A stretch of 64,000 bases of DNA from Microbacterium sp. 70-16. GTDB taxonomy: Bacteria > Actinomycetota > Actinomycetes > Actinomycetales > Microbacteriaceae. Where the stretch lies: positions 1 through 64,000 of the forward strand of contig NZ_MKTQ01000008.1 of the NCBI RefSeq assembly GCF_001898315.1. The letters are read 5' to 3'. The stretch's first letter is position 1; the number at the start of each line of letters is the position of its first letter. The translations under genes were made by a program, and so were the position numbers. The notes under the pieces were generated by a model. The model made no database searches. It was not told where the DNA came from and saw only the letters and a list, made by a program, of their open reading frames with translations. Positions 27,656-35,383 of the stretch are shown here, piece after piece.

Positions 27656-29704
27656 ATGCGATTGCGATGGGCGCTGGCGCTCACGGCCACCGTTTCTCTC
27701 GTGCTCGCGCCGGTGTTGCCCGCCACCGCGTCGCTCCCCGCAACAGCGCCGGTGCCGCTCGGCAGCTCACGTGTCGTCGACCAGTCCGGAGTCCTCAGCA
27801 CCGCCGACGAGCAGACGGTGCAGGATCGCTCCGTAGCGCTGTCGTCGTCGTCGAACGTCGACCTGTGGGTCGTCTACGTCGACGATTTCACCGATCCGGC
27901 CAGCGCCGCGGACTGGGCCAACGAGACGGCGACCGTCAACAACCTCGGCCCCAATCAGTACCTCCTCGCGATCGCGACCGAGGGGCGCGCGTACTACCTG
28001 TCCGGCGACTCGTCCGGCCCCGTCAGCGACGACCAGCTCACGGCGATCGAACAGCAGCGGATCGCACCGCAGCTGTCCGAGGAGAACTGGGTGGGCGCCG
28101 CCACCGCGGCCGCGGACGGGCTCGCGAGCGCCGTCGGCGGCGGCACCGGCGGTACCAGCGACGGTGGCGGCGGATTCGGAGGCATCCTGATCGTCGTCCT
28201 GATCCTCGCGGTCATCGGCGTCGTCATCTGGCTCATCATCCGCGCCCGCCGCAAGAAGGCGACGACGGCCGGCGGCACGACCACCCCGGTCGAGCAGATC
28301 CCGACCGCCGAACTCGCCCGCCGCGCGGCATCGGCGCTCGTCGCGACCGACGACGCCATCAAGACGAGCGAGCAGGAACTCGGCTTCGCGAAGGCGCAGT
28401 TCGGCGACGCCGCGGCGGCCGAGTTCGAGGCGACGCTTACGCAGGCCAAGGCCGATCTCGACAAGGCGTTCTCGCTGCAGCAGCAGCTCGACGACTCGAC
28501 GCCCGACACCGAGCAGGACGTCCGCGCCTGGAACACCCAGATCCTCGAGCTGTGCACGCACGCCAACGAAGAGCTCGACGCGAAGGCCGCCGCATTCGAC
28601 GAGCTGCGCAAGCTCGAGCAGAACGCCCCCGAGGCGCTCGCCCGCGTGCAAGAGCTCGCGACCACGGTCACCGCGGCGCAGGATGCCTCCGTGGCGAGGT
28701 TGACCACCCTGCAGTCGGGCTACGCGCCCGAGGCGCTCGTGACGGTCGCCGACAATCCACGCCAGGCGCAGGAGTTGCTCTCCTTCGCCGCCGAGCACCT
28801 GACCTCGGCCCAGCAGGCGATCGGCGCCGGTGACGGTTCGACGGCCGCCGTCGAGATCCGTGCGGGCGAAGACGCGGTGGGTCAGGCGAAGCTGTTGCAG
28901 GAGGCGATAGGGCGGCTCGCCGGCGAGCTCTCCGCCGCCGAGCAGCAGGCCGCCGCCCTCGTCGCCGACATCGAGAGCGACATCGCCGGCGCCAGCGCGC
29001 TGCCCGACAGTGACGGGCGGCTGGCGGGCGTCGTCGCGTCGACGCGTCAGCAGGTGGATGCCGCGAAGGCGCTGCTCGGCGCGACCGGCAAGCGCCCCGT
29101 CGTCGCCCTGCAGACGCTCGAGAAGGCCAACCACGAGATCGACACGCTCGTCGCGGGCGTCCGTGACGCACAGCAGCAGGCGGCGCGCGCAGCGCAGCAG
29201 CTGAACGCCGTCATCGTACAGGCGCAGGGCCAGGTCTCCGCCGCGGAGGACTTCATCACGTCGCGCCGCGGCGCGATCGGCGCCGACGCCCGCACCCGGC
29301 TCGCCGAGGCGGGATCCGCACTCGTGCAGGCAAGGCAGCTCGCCGCGGCCGATCCGGCGCAGGCACTGCACTACGCGCAGCGCGCCAACCAACTGGCATC
29401 CCAAGCCATCCAGTACGCCCAGAACGACGTCGGCGCCTTCACCGGCGGCGGCCTGTTCGGCGGCGGGAGTAACAGCGGCGGAGGCGGCAACGTCATGGGC
29501 GCCGTGCTCGGCGGCATCGTCATCAACTCGCTGCTGAACGGCGGCGGAGGTCGTGGCGGCGGCAGCCGCGGCGGTGGGTTCGGTGGCGGGTTCGGTGGCG
29601 GCGGCCGGTCCAGCGGCGGCGGCTTCGGCGGCGGTTCCCGTCCCGGCCCCGGCAGCTTCGGCGGAGGCGGCACCCGTTCTCGACGCGGCGGCGGCCGGTT
29701 CTGA
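27656..29704 (+). CDS. Secreted/membrane TPM-domain protein with coiled coil and Gly-rich tail
   Basis: A 682-residue protein: signal peptide (1-26, ALALTATVSLVLAPVLPATA), TPM domain (about 38-160, VVDQSGVLSTADEQTVQD to AATAAADGL), a Gly-rich hinge, and a membrane span (GGILIVVLILAVIGVVIWLI). A long Ala/Glu/Gln coiled coil (about 215-600) follows, then a Gly/Ser/Arg tail ending TRSRRGGGRF. GGAGGA precedes the ATG. TPM proteins act in envelope or photosystem repair contexts. The pspA gene starts 67 bp downstream, hinting at a joint membrane-stress role. Confidence 0.85.
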   Translation: MRLRWALALTATVSLVLAPVLPATASLPATAPVPLGSSRVVDQSGVLSTADEQTVQDRSVALSSSSNVDLWVVYVDDFTDPASAADWANETATVNNLGPNQYLLAIATEGRAYYLSGDSSGPVSDDQLTAIEQQRIAPQLSEENWVGAATAAADGLASAVGGGTGGTSDGGGGFGGILIVVLILAVIGVVIWLIIRARRKKATTAGGTTTPVEQIPTAELARRAASALVATDDAIKTSEQELGFAKAQFGDAAAAEFEATLTQAKADLDKAFSLQQQLDDSTPDTEQDVRAWNTQILELCTHANEELDAKAAAFDELRKLEQNAPEALARVQELATTVTAAQDASVARLTTLQSGYAPEALVTVADNPRQAQELLSFAAEHLTSAQQAIGAGDGSTAAVEIRAGEDAVGQAKLLQEAIGRLAGELSAAEQQAAALVADIESDIAGASALPDSDGRLAGVVASTRQQVDAAKALLGATGKRPVVALQTLEKANHEIDTLVAGVRDAQQQAARAAQQLNAVIVQAQGQVSAAEDFITSRRGAIGADARTRLAEAGSALVQARQLAAADPAQALHYAQRANQLASQAIQYAQNDVGAFTGGGLFGGGSNSGGGGNVMGAVLGGIVINSLLNGGGGRGGGSRGGGFGGGFGGGGRSSGGGFGGGSRPGPGSFGGGGTRSRRGGGRF

Positions 29705-29771
29705 CTCCCGGGCATCCCTTCATCTTCAACTCATACGACGCAGAAACCTCCCGCTAGGAAAGGAAAGACCG

Positions 29772-30512
29772 ATGGCAAAGCAGTCCATCTTCGGCCGTAT
29801 CTCGACGCTCATGAAGGCGAACATCAACGCACTTCTGGACTCTGCCGAAGACCCGCAGAAGATGCTCGACCAGCTCGTCCGCGACTTCACCAACAACATC
29901 GCCGACGCCGAGTCGGCCGTCGCCGAGACGATCGGCAACCTGCGCCTGCTCGAGCGCGACCACGAGGAGGACGTGAAGGCTGCGGCCGAGTGGGGCAACA
30001 AGGCCCTCGCGGCGAGCCGCAAGGCCGACGAGCTGCGCACGGCCGGCAACACGACGGATGCCGACAAGTTCGACAACCTCGCCAAGATCGCGCTGCAGCG
30101 TCAGATCGGCGAAGAGAACGAGGCGAAGGCCATCGCTCCGTCGATCGAGGCGCAGACCGAGGTCGTCGACAAGCTCAAGGACGGCCTCAACGGCATGAAG
30201 CAGAAGCTCGAGCAGCTGAAGTCGAAGCGCGCCGAGCTGCTTGCCCGTTCGAAGTCGGCCGAGGCGCAGAACAAGGTGCACGACGCCGTCAAGTCGATCG
30301 ACGTGCTCGACCCGACGAGCGAGCTCGGCCGGTTCGAGGACAAGGTCCGCCGCCAGGAGGCCCTTGCCGCCGGCAAGGCCGAGATCGCCGCTTCGTCGCT
30401 GGACGCGCAGTTCAACCAGCTCGAGGACGTCGGTGAGCTCACCGAGGTCGAGGCGCGTCTGGCTGCGCTGAAGACCGGCGGCATGCCCGCCGCCCCCGCC
30501 CTGGAGCAGTAA
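29772..30512 (+). CDS. pspA: PspA/IM30 (ESCRT-III-like) membrane-stress protein
   Basis: A 246-residue, almost wholly helical protein starting MAKQSIFGRISTLMKANINALL, with AGGAAAG upstream. The amphipathic first helix and the segment DSAEDPQKMLDQLVRDF (family-typical EDPxKxLxQ) identify PspA/Vipp1. These proteins polymerise on membranes to maintain integrity. The frame is open well upstream inside the TPM gene tail, but without a start signal. There is no regulator nearby. Confidence 0.95.
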   Translation: MAKQSIFGRISTLMKANINALLDSAEDPQKMLDQLVRDFTNNIADAESAVAETIGNLRLLERDHEEDVKAAAEWGNKALAASRKADELRTAGNTTDADKFDNLAKIALQRQIGEENEAKAIAPSIEAQTEVVDKLKDGLNGMKQKLEQLKSKRAELLARSKSAEAQNKVHDAVKSIDVLDPTSELGRFEDKVRRQEALAAGKAEIAASSLDAQFNQLEDVGELTEVEARLAALKTGGMPAAPALEQ

Positions 30513-30524
30513 CCCGCCCGGTTG

Positions 30525-30684
30525 CGACGTTTCGTCTCGCTTCGCTCGCTCAACGGCCGGGGGTCTCTTCTCCCCCCGGTCGTTGAGCGAGGGCGCGCCG
30601 CGCCCGAGACGAAACGCGCCGGCGCGACGCACCCCTGGTCGCCCCGCCCCGCAGGGCGCGCAAGGCCCGAGACGAAACGCGCCG
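30525..30684. repeat. Nested inverted repeat plus direct repeat downstream of pspA
   Basis: Outer arms are CGTTTCGTCTCG (30529-30540) and CGAGACGAAACG (30606-30617). Inner arms are CTCGCTCAACG (30546-30556) and CGTTGAGCGAG (30582-30592), stacked on CCGGGGG/CCCCCGG (30558-30564, 30574-30580). The block CGAGACGAAACGCGCC occurs again directly at 30669-30684. It occupies most of the 196 bp gap and probably serves as the pspA terminator among other roles. Confidence 0.87.
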
Positions 30685-30708
30685 CGCCGCGCGGTGAGAG
30701 AATGAACC

Positions 30709-31539
30709 ATGACGCGCTTTTTCGTGGTGCCGCAGTGGCAGGGATCCCCCGCCGCGCGGGCGATGCACCTGATCGACGGCGCCGAGGCGATCGCGGGAGA
30801 CCTCCCGCGCGCCGCGACGGTCCGCATCGACGTTCCCGTGGAGGCGGGTGAATCGCTCGACACGGGCATCCGTCGCTTCAGCGCCCTCACCCGCGTGCGC
30901 GATGCGCTGACGGATGCCCTGCAGGCAGGCGTCGCGGCGCACGGCACCGATGACCATTCGGTCGTGATCGGCGGCGACTGCGGCGTGGCCGTGCCCGCGA
31001 TCGCGCACGCGGCAACCCATCACGAGACGCTCGCCGTCGTCTGGTTCGACGCGCACGGCGACCTCAACACTCCCGGCGGCTCGCCGTCCGGCGCGTTCTC
31101 GGGCATGGCGCTGCGCGCGGTGTTCGACGATCTGCCCCTCGCCGGCAGCGGCGCCGTGCCCGCAGAGCGCGTCGTCCTCGCCGGCGTGCGCGAGCTCGAC
31201 ACCCCCGAGCAGCAGCTCATCGACGAGGCAGAGCTCACGACCGTCGACGTCGACGTGCTGGCAGATCCCGCGGCGCTCGTCGAGGCCGTCGCCGCAACGG
31301 GCGCGACCGCCGTCTACCTGCACGTCGACCTCGACGTGCTCGACCCCGCCGCGATCACCGGCGTCGCCCTGCCCGTGCCGTTCGGGCTGTCGCTGGACGA
31401 ACTGATCGCCGCGGTCAAGGCGGTGCGGGCACAGTTCCCGTTGGCGGGCGCCTCGATCGCGGGCTTCGCGCCGGCATCCCCTGTCGCCGCCGTCGATGAC
31501 CTCGGAACGATCCTGCGCATCGTCGGGGCGCTCGCGTGA
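30709..31539 (+). CDS. Arginase/agmatinase-fold (ureohydrolase-like) protein with a Cys for a metal His
   Basis: A 276-residue protein with ureohydrolase landmarks in order: VVIGGDCGV (about 85-93), WFDAHGDLNTP (about 108-118) and HVDLDVLDP (about 205-213). Canonical enzymes have GGDH, where the His binds manganese; here it is Cys, while the DAHxD and DxD ligands remain. The reaction is therefore uncertain: a variant amidinohydrolase or a related deacylating enzyme. GGTGAGAG precedes the ATG. Its stop overlaps the next gene by 4 bp. Confidence 0.75.
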   Translation: MTRFFVVPQWQGSPAARAMHLIDGAEAIAGDLPRAATVRIDVPVEAGESLDTGIRRFSALTRVRDALTDALQAGVAAHGTDDHSVVIGGDCGVAVPAIAHAATHHETLAVVWFDAHGDLNTPGGSPSGAFSGMALRAVFDDLPLAGSGAVPAERVVLAGVRELDTPEQQLIDEAELTTVDVDVLADPAALVEAVAATGATAVYLHVDLDVLDPAAITGVALPVPFGLSLDELIAAVKAVRAQFPLAGASIAGFAPASPVAAVDDLGTILRIVGALA

Positions 31540-31985
31540 TCGCACGCCCACCCGCCGGATGGCGGACGCGGGCGCAGCGCGCCGTCGCGCGCGGCGCGCA
31601 GCTCGACGCGTGGATCCCGGGCATCCTGCTCGATTCGCCCATCAGCCTCGTCGGGTACTGGTGGGGCACGACGATCGGCTGGGTCTGGGGCGGCCTGATG
31701 TCGACGGGGCGCGTGCAGCGCCGCGAGGGCCTGTGGGTGTTCACCGGCATGCCCGAGTGGGCCTTCGGCCGCGGCGGCGTGTGCGTGGGTGGTTGCTACC
31801 TGACCGGAACGGCCCTCGTCACCGCGGCGGTGCTGCGCCACGAAGCCGTGCACGCGCGCCAGTGGCGGCGCTACGGCTTCCTCATGCCGGTGCTGTACCT
31901 GCTCGCGGGGCGCAATCCGCTCACGAACCGGTTCGAGATCCTCGCCGGGCTCGAAGACGGCAACTACGTGCCGCGCCGCAGCTGA
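31536..31985 (+). CDS. Small protein with HExxH motif and hydrophobic segments
   Basis: A 149-residue protein from a GTG that overlaps the ureohydrolase stop (GTGA). It has VLRHEAVHARQWRRYG (HExxH, zinc-metalloprotease-like), flanked by hydrophobic stretches (CYLTGTALVTAAVL, FLMPVLYLLAG) and a following AGRNPLTNRFE where a third ligand could lie. I do not recognise a named family. The coupling implies a shared role with the upstream enzyme; function unknown. Confidence 0.7.
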   Translation: MIARPPAGWRTRAQRAVARGAQLDAWIPGILLDSPISLVGYWWGTTIGWVWGGLMSTGRVQRREGLWVFTGMPEWAFGRGGVCVGGCYLTGTALVTAAVLRHEAVHARQWRRYGFLMPVLYLLAGRNPLTNRFEILAGLEDGNYVPRRS

Positions 31986-32014
31986 CGCCGCGCGTTCGTG
32001 CTCAGGCAGCGGCC

Positions 32015-32497
32015 TCAGGCGGTGGCGAGTCCGAACCGCTCGGGCGTGTGCACGGCGGCCCCGTCGATGCCCAGCTTCTCGGTCAGGTGGTCGAAGATGT
32101 CGGCCGTGCCGAGGTAGCCGCCGAGCAGGTGGATGCGCGTCGCGCACGCCGCCGTGCCGTCGGTGCAGAGCATCTCGTCCGCCCACGCCGTGACGGCACG
32201 CGTGAGGGCCAGGCCCGGCGTGCAGGCGCGGCCGGTGCCGGGGTCACCGGTGCGCTGCGAGCGGTCGAGCCACGTGACGACCATGCGCGCGGGAACGCGC
32301 AGGTCGAAGACCCACGAGGCATCCGGCACTTCGATGAACACGCGACCGGTCGAGCAGATCGGCAGCGTCGCGACGAGCGTCTCGAGGTCGATCATCGAGG
32401 TCTCGTCGGCGGTGATGAGCTGCTGCACCCGCGCGTGCCGCGACGCCTTGCAGGCGATCGCGTCGTGTGCAACGGTGTGCTCGGTCAGCGCGGTCAT
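32015..32497 (-). CDS. SIP-domain (siderophore-interacting-protein-like) protein, iron-regulated
   Basis: A 160-residue protein starting MTALTEHTVAHDAI. The segment QQLITADETSMIDLETLVATL and the later VVTWLDRSQR and RIHLLGGYLGTADIFDHLTE resemble the C-terminal half of siderophore-interacting ferric reductases, without the FAD domain. The family call is moderate. A DtxR/IdeR-type iron box (32521-32539) and a TATACT -10 (32507-32512) lie just upstream. The -10 ends 9 nt before the ATG, so the leader is nearly absent. Confidence 0.68.
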   Translation of the reverse strand: MTALTEHTVAHDAIACKASRHARVQQLITADETSMIDLETLVATLPICSTGRVFIEVPDASWVFDLRVPARMVVTWLDRSQRTGDPGTGRACTPGLALTRAVTAWADEMLCTDGTAACATRIHLLGGYLGTADIFDHLTEKLGIDGAAVHTPERFGLATA

Positions 32498-32520
32498 GAT
32501 GCGTCCAGTATACGCACCCA

Positions 32521-32539
32521 TTAGGGGAGCCTTACCTAC
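32521..32539 (-). promoter_or_regulatory. DtxR/IdeR-type iron box
   Basis: TTAGGGGAGCCTTACCTAC matches the 19-bp consensus TTAGGTTAGSCTAACCTAA at 15 positions. It covers the -35 side of the TATACT promoter (-10 at 32507-32512), so holo-repressor bound there would block RNA polymerase. It lies between the SIP gene and the end of the phosphatase gene transcribed in the same direction. Confidence 0.78.
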
Positions 32540-32567
32540 GTACTGCCTGACAGAACCCTCAGAAGGG

Positions 32568-33287
32568 TCACGGGCCGACGATCACGCGGCGCAGTTCGGT
32601 GAGCTCGTCGTCGGCGATGCCGTGGGCGCGCAGGTAGTCGGCGGGCGACCCGAACCGCGTCGCGAGGTCATCCAGCAGTCCCGTCATCACCGGTGCGGGC
32701 GAGCGCGTCGCGAGCTCTTCGAGATGCCGCGCCTCAGGGTGCAGGTGCCGCAGCCCCGCGACGACGCGGGCGGTGTGCGCGGCCGGCAGCAGCGTCTCGG
32801 TGCGGGCATAGTCGGCGACGACGGCCGAGCGGTCGACACCCGCCGCGGCGAGCATGATCGCCACCGTGACCCCCGTGCGGTCCTTGCCGACCGTGCAGTG
32901 CACGAGCACAGGCTGGTCGCCCAGCACGGCCCGCACGACCTCGGTGATCCGCGCCGACGAGTCGTCGACGAGGGCCCGATACATGGCCTCGAGCGAGATG
33001 TCCTCGGTGAAGAACGACGCGACCGAACCGAGGAACAGCGGAGCGCGCCGCACCTCGATGTCGAGGCCCTCGATCAGGCTCGGCTCGCGGACGACCTCGT
33101 CGTCGTCGCGCAGATCGACGATGCGACGGATGCCGAGCTCACGCAGGCCAGCCCTGCCCTCGTCGCCGAGGCGGGCGAGATTTCCCGAGCGGAACAGCAC
33201 GCCGCTGCGCGTCACGCGGTCACCGGCGGGCAGTCCCCCGATGTCGCGGAAGTTCATCGCGCCGGGAACACCCGGCATCCCACTCAT
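32568..33287 (-). CDS. Protein tyrosine/serine phosphatase (Tyr_phosphatase3 type)
   Basis: A 239-residue protein with NFRDIGGLPAGDRVTRSGVLFRSG near the N-terminus shortened to its key part NFRDIGG, RRIVDLRDDDEV as general-acid loop, and the P-loop HCTVGKDRTG (about residues 124-133) with catalytic Cys and Arg. This is the atypical bacterial PTP group that includes the mycobacterial PtpB-like and lipid phosphatases. Its start overlaps the upstream AhpD-like gene by 4 bp; the substrate is unknown. Confidence 0.9.
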   Translation of the reverse strand: MSGMPGVPGAMNFRDIGGLPAGDRVTRSGVLFRSGNLARLGDEGRAGLRELGIRRIVDLRDDDEVVREPSLIEGLDIEVRRAPLFLGSVASFFTEDISLEAMYRALVDDSSARITEVVRAVLGDQPVLVHCTVGKDRTGVTVAIMLAAAGVDRSAVVADYARTETLLPAAHTARVVAGLRHLHPEARHLEELATRSPAPVMTGLLDDLATRFGSPADYLRAHGIADDELTELRRVIVGP

Positions 33288-33775
33288 GCCTGATCGCCGG
33301 CGGCGCGCTCTCCGCGCCGCGGCAGCACAGGGTACCTCCCCGCGATCGTGATGCGGTTGAAGGCGTTGATCGAGACGAGCAACCAGCTCAGGGCGACATA
33401 CTCCTGTTCAGTGAGGATGCCACCGACGTGGTCGTACACCTCGTCGGAGATGCCCTCTTCGTGGATGAAGACGTAGCTCTCGGCGAGTTCCAGCGCCGCG
33501 CGCTCGCGCGCCGTGAAGACGCCCGACTCACGCCACGTCGCGATCTGGGCGATCTCGTCGGCGGTCAGCCCGGCCGTGACCGCCCGGTCGACGTGGACGC
33601 GCACGCAGTACGCGCAGCCGTTGAGCTGCGAGGCGTGGATGAGGGCGATCTCCTTGAGACGGTCATCGATGCCGGCTTCGGCCGCGATTGTGCCGACGAT
33701 CTGCGAGAAGTTCTCGAGCGCGTCGTAGGCCGGGCGAGCCGAGCGGGACAGGTGGACACGACGTTCGGCAGTCAT
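33284..33775 (-). CDS. Carboxymuconolactone decarboxylase / AhpD-like peroxidase-fold protein
   Basis: A 163-residue protein with the AhpD-type redox centre NGCAYCVRVHVDRA (CxxC followed by His) after the helix RLKEIALIHAS. Such proteins reduce peroxides or act as thiol partners. A TAGGCT box ends exactly 6 nt before the ATG, giving a leaderless start for the two-gene unit with the phosphatase. Upstream lies a 433-bp repeat-filled gap. Confidence 0.9.
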   Translation of the reverse strand: MTAERRVHLSRSARPAYDALENFSQIVGTIAAEAGIDDRLKEIALIHASQLNGCAYCVRVHVDRAVTAGLTADEIAQIATWRESGVFTARERAALELAESYVFIHEEGISDEVYDHVGGILTEQEYVALSWLLVSINAFNRITIAGRYPVLPRRGERAAGDQA

Positions 33776-34208
33776 GCCCTCAGCCTACGGCCGCGGGGCG
33801 CGGGTGGGCCTCCCCGCGCGGCGTGGGTGGGCCGCCCCGCGCGGCGCGGGTGGGCCGCGCGCGAAGTTGGCGCGAGTCGCGGGTATGGCGGCGGGGTAAC
33901 CGCGTGTCGCGCCAACTTCAGGCATCCGCTCGCTCGCGCCCGCGCGCACCAGGGAAGCCCGCGCGCACCAGGGAAGAAGTGGGCGCGAGTCGCGGGTATC
34001 GCGGCGGGGTAGCCGCGTGTCGCGCCAACTTCAGGCATCCACCCGGGAGCGCTCGGTAGCGCACCGGTGCGAAGTTGGCGCGAGTCGCGGGTATGCCCGC
34101 GGGGTAACCGCGTGTTGCGCCAACTTCGCGACAGCGGGCAGCGCACCCGCGAGCCTGCGCGCCCGCACACGCCCGCGCAGCGCTCACTCCATGGGTGACA
34201 ATGGCGGG
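33776..34208. repeat. Three-copy palindromic repeat cluster (no gene)
   Basis: Three copies of one inverted repeat, each GAAGTTGGCGCGA, then a 31-nt loop with CGCGG/CCGCG, then TCGCGCCAACTTC. Copy 1 is 33863-33919 (13-bp arms, perfect), copy 2 is 33976-34032 and copy 3 is 34071-34127, each with one arm mismatch. Copies 1 and 2 are followed by AGGCATCC. Between them lie short direct repeats: CGCGCACCAGGGAAG twice at 33944-33976, and CCCCGCGCGGCG with GGGTGGGCCG twice at 33813-33857. Confidence 0.9.
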
Positions 34209-35141
34209 ATGGATGAGTTCTCCTTCCTCGCCGCGCAGGCCGCCGAGATCGGCGTTGCCGTGCCGCCCGTCCGCCGCCTGAACCACACGCTCGCGGATGG
34301 CCGCGTCGTCAGCGCGCTCGAGTACGGTGACGCCGCAACGGGTGCGTTCGGCGCGCCGGTCGTGACGCTCCTGCACGGTGCGGGCCTGAACGCCCACACG
34401 TGGGACACGACGATCCTCGCGCTCGGGCTGCCCGCGCTCAGCCTCGACCTGCCCGGCCACGGCGACTCGTCCTGGCGCGACGACGCGGCCTACGTCGGGC
34501 GCACCCTCGCCGCCGACATCGCAGACCCGATCACCGCATGGACGGATGCCTCACAGGTGCTCGTCGGGCAGTCGCTGGGCGGACTCACCGCGGCCGCGCT
34601 CGCGGCATCCCACCCCGAACTCGTGCGGGCACTGGTCATCGTCGACATCACTCCCGGGATCGACCCCGACGGCGACGCCGCGCAGATCGGCGCCTTCTTC
34701 GCGGGGCCCACCGACTGGGCATCCCGCGACGAACTCGTCGACCGTGCGCTGGCCTTCGGCCTCGGCGGAACGCGCGAGGCCGCGACCCGCGGCGTCTTCC
34801 TCAACTCGCGCGTGCGCGAGGACGGTCGCGTCGAGTGGAAGCACCATTTCGCTCACCTCGCGAACGCGCTCGCTGCGGATCCCGCCGCGGCGGGTGCCGC
34901 CCAGCAGCAGCGCAGCGCGGTGCGCGGCGCGCTGTCCGCGTCGGGATGGGACGACCTGGCTGCTGTCACCGCGCCGATCACCCTCGTCCGCGGCGATCGC
35001 GGCTTCGTCACCACCGCAGATGCGGATCTCTTCCGCGATCGCGTTCCCGACGCCACCCTCGTCGAGGTCTCGTCCGGGCACAACGTGCAGGAGGAGCAAC
35101 CGGTCGCCCTCGCCGCGCTCGTCGCCGACATCGCCCGCTGA
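34209..35141 (+). CDS. Alpha/beta hydrolase
   Basis: A 310-residue hydrolase: oxyanion loop LLHGAGLNAHTW, nucleophile elbow VGQSLGGLTA (Ser about 121), LVRGDRGFVT strand before the acid, and catalytic His in SSGHNVQEEQ. No signal peptide; substrate unknown. The start is the ATG at 34209, with a GACAAT box ending 6 nt upstream (leaderless layout). An ATG six codons earlier is also open. The last codons and stop form the first unit of an 11-nt tandem repeat. Confidence 0.9.
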   Translation: MDEFSFLAAQAAEIGVAVPPVRRLNHTLADGRVVSALEYGDAATGAFGAPVVTLLHGAGLNAHTWDTTILALGLPALSLDLPGHGDSSWRDDAAYVGRTLAADIADPITAWTDASQVLVGQSLGGLTAAALAASHPELVRALVIVDITPGIDPDGDAAQIGAFFAGPTDWASRDELVDRALAFGLGGTREAATRGVFLNSRVREDGRVEWKHHFAHLANALAADPAAAGAAQQQRSAVRGALSASGWDDLAAVTAPITLVRGDRGFVTTADADLFRDRVPDATLVEVSSGHNVQEEQPVALAALVADIAR

Positions 35142-35230
35142 CAGCCGCCCGACAGCCCGCTGATCGCCCGCTGATCGCCCGCTGACAGCCCACTGACAGT
35201 CCGCCCGACAGCCCGCCCGACGCCCGCCGA
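35131..35230 (+). repeat. Degenerate 11-nt tandem repeat overlapping a stop codon
   Basis: Units such as TCGCCCGCTGA and CAGCCCGCTGA repeat with a period of 11 (35131, 35142, 35153, 35164, 35175, 35186), drifting to CAGYCCGCCCGA afterwards. The first unit is the last codons and stop of the alpha/beta hydrolase gene, so the array looks like slippage expansion of a gene end. The rest of the gap to 35383 holds only the leader of the ABC operon, with a TAGGCT box near 35302. Confidence 0.8.
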
Positions 35231-35383
35231 CGCCCCGTAGCAGCCGTAACAATGATGACCGCCACATGACACAGGATGCCCGCCGCCGCACGGGGTGCAC
35301 CTAGGCTGTTACGCGCACCCGAGTTCGCGGACGTGCGCGACAGCAACGATGCACGCCCGCCCTTGCGAGAGGACCATCCCCAT

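Noticed and set aside
25960..28833. 957-codon plus-strand frame spanning trmB, DUF3097 and part of the TPM gene
   Set aside because: Crosses two palindromes and three real genes on both strands, and is full of Arg/Ala without domains.
33863..34127. CRISPR-like array (regular repeats with spacers)
   Set aside because: Only three copies, the repeats are palindromic with fixed loops, spacings are unequal (113 and 95 bp), and no cas genes are present.
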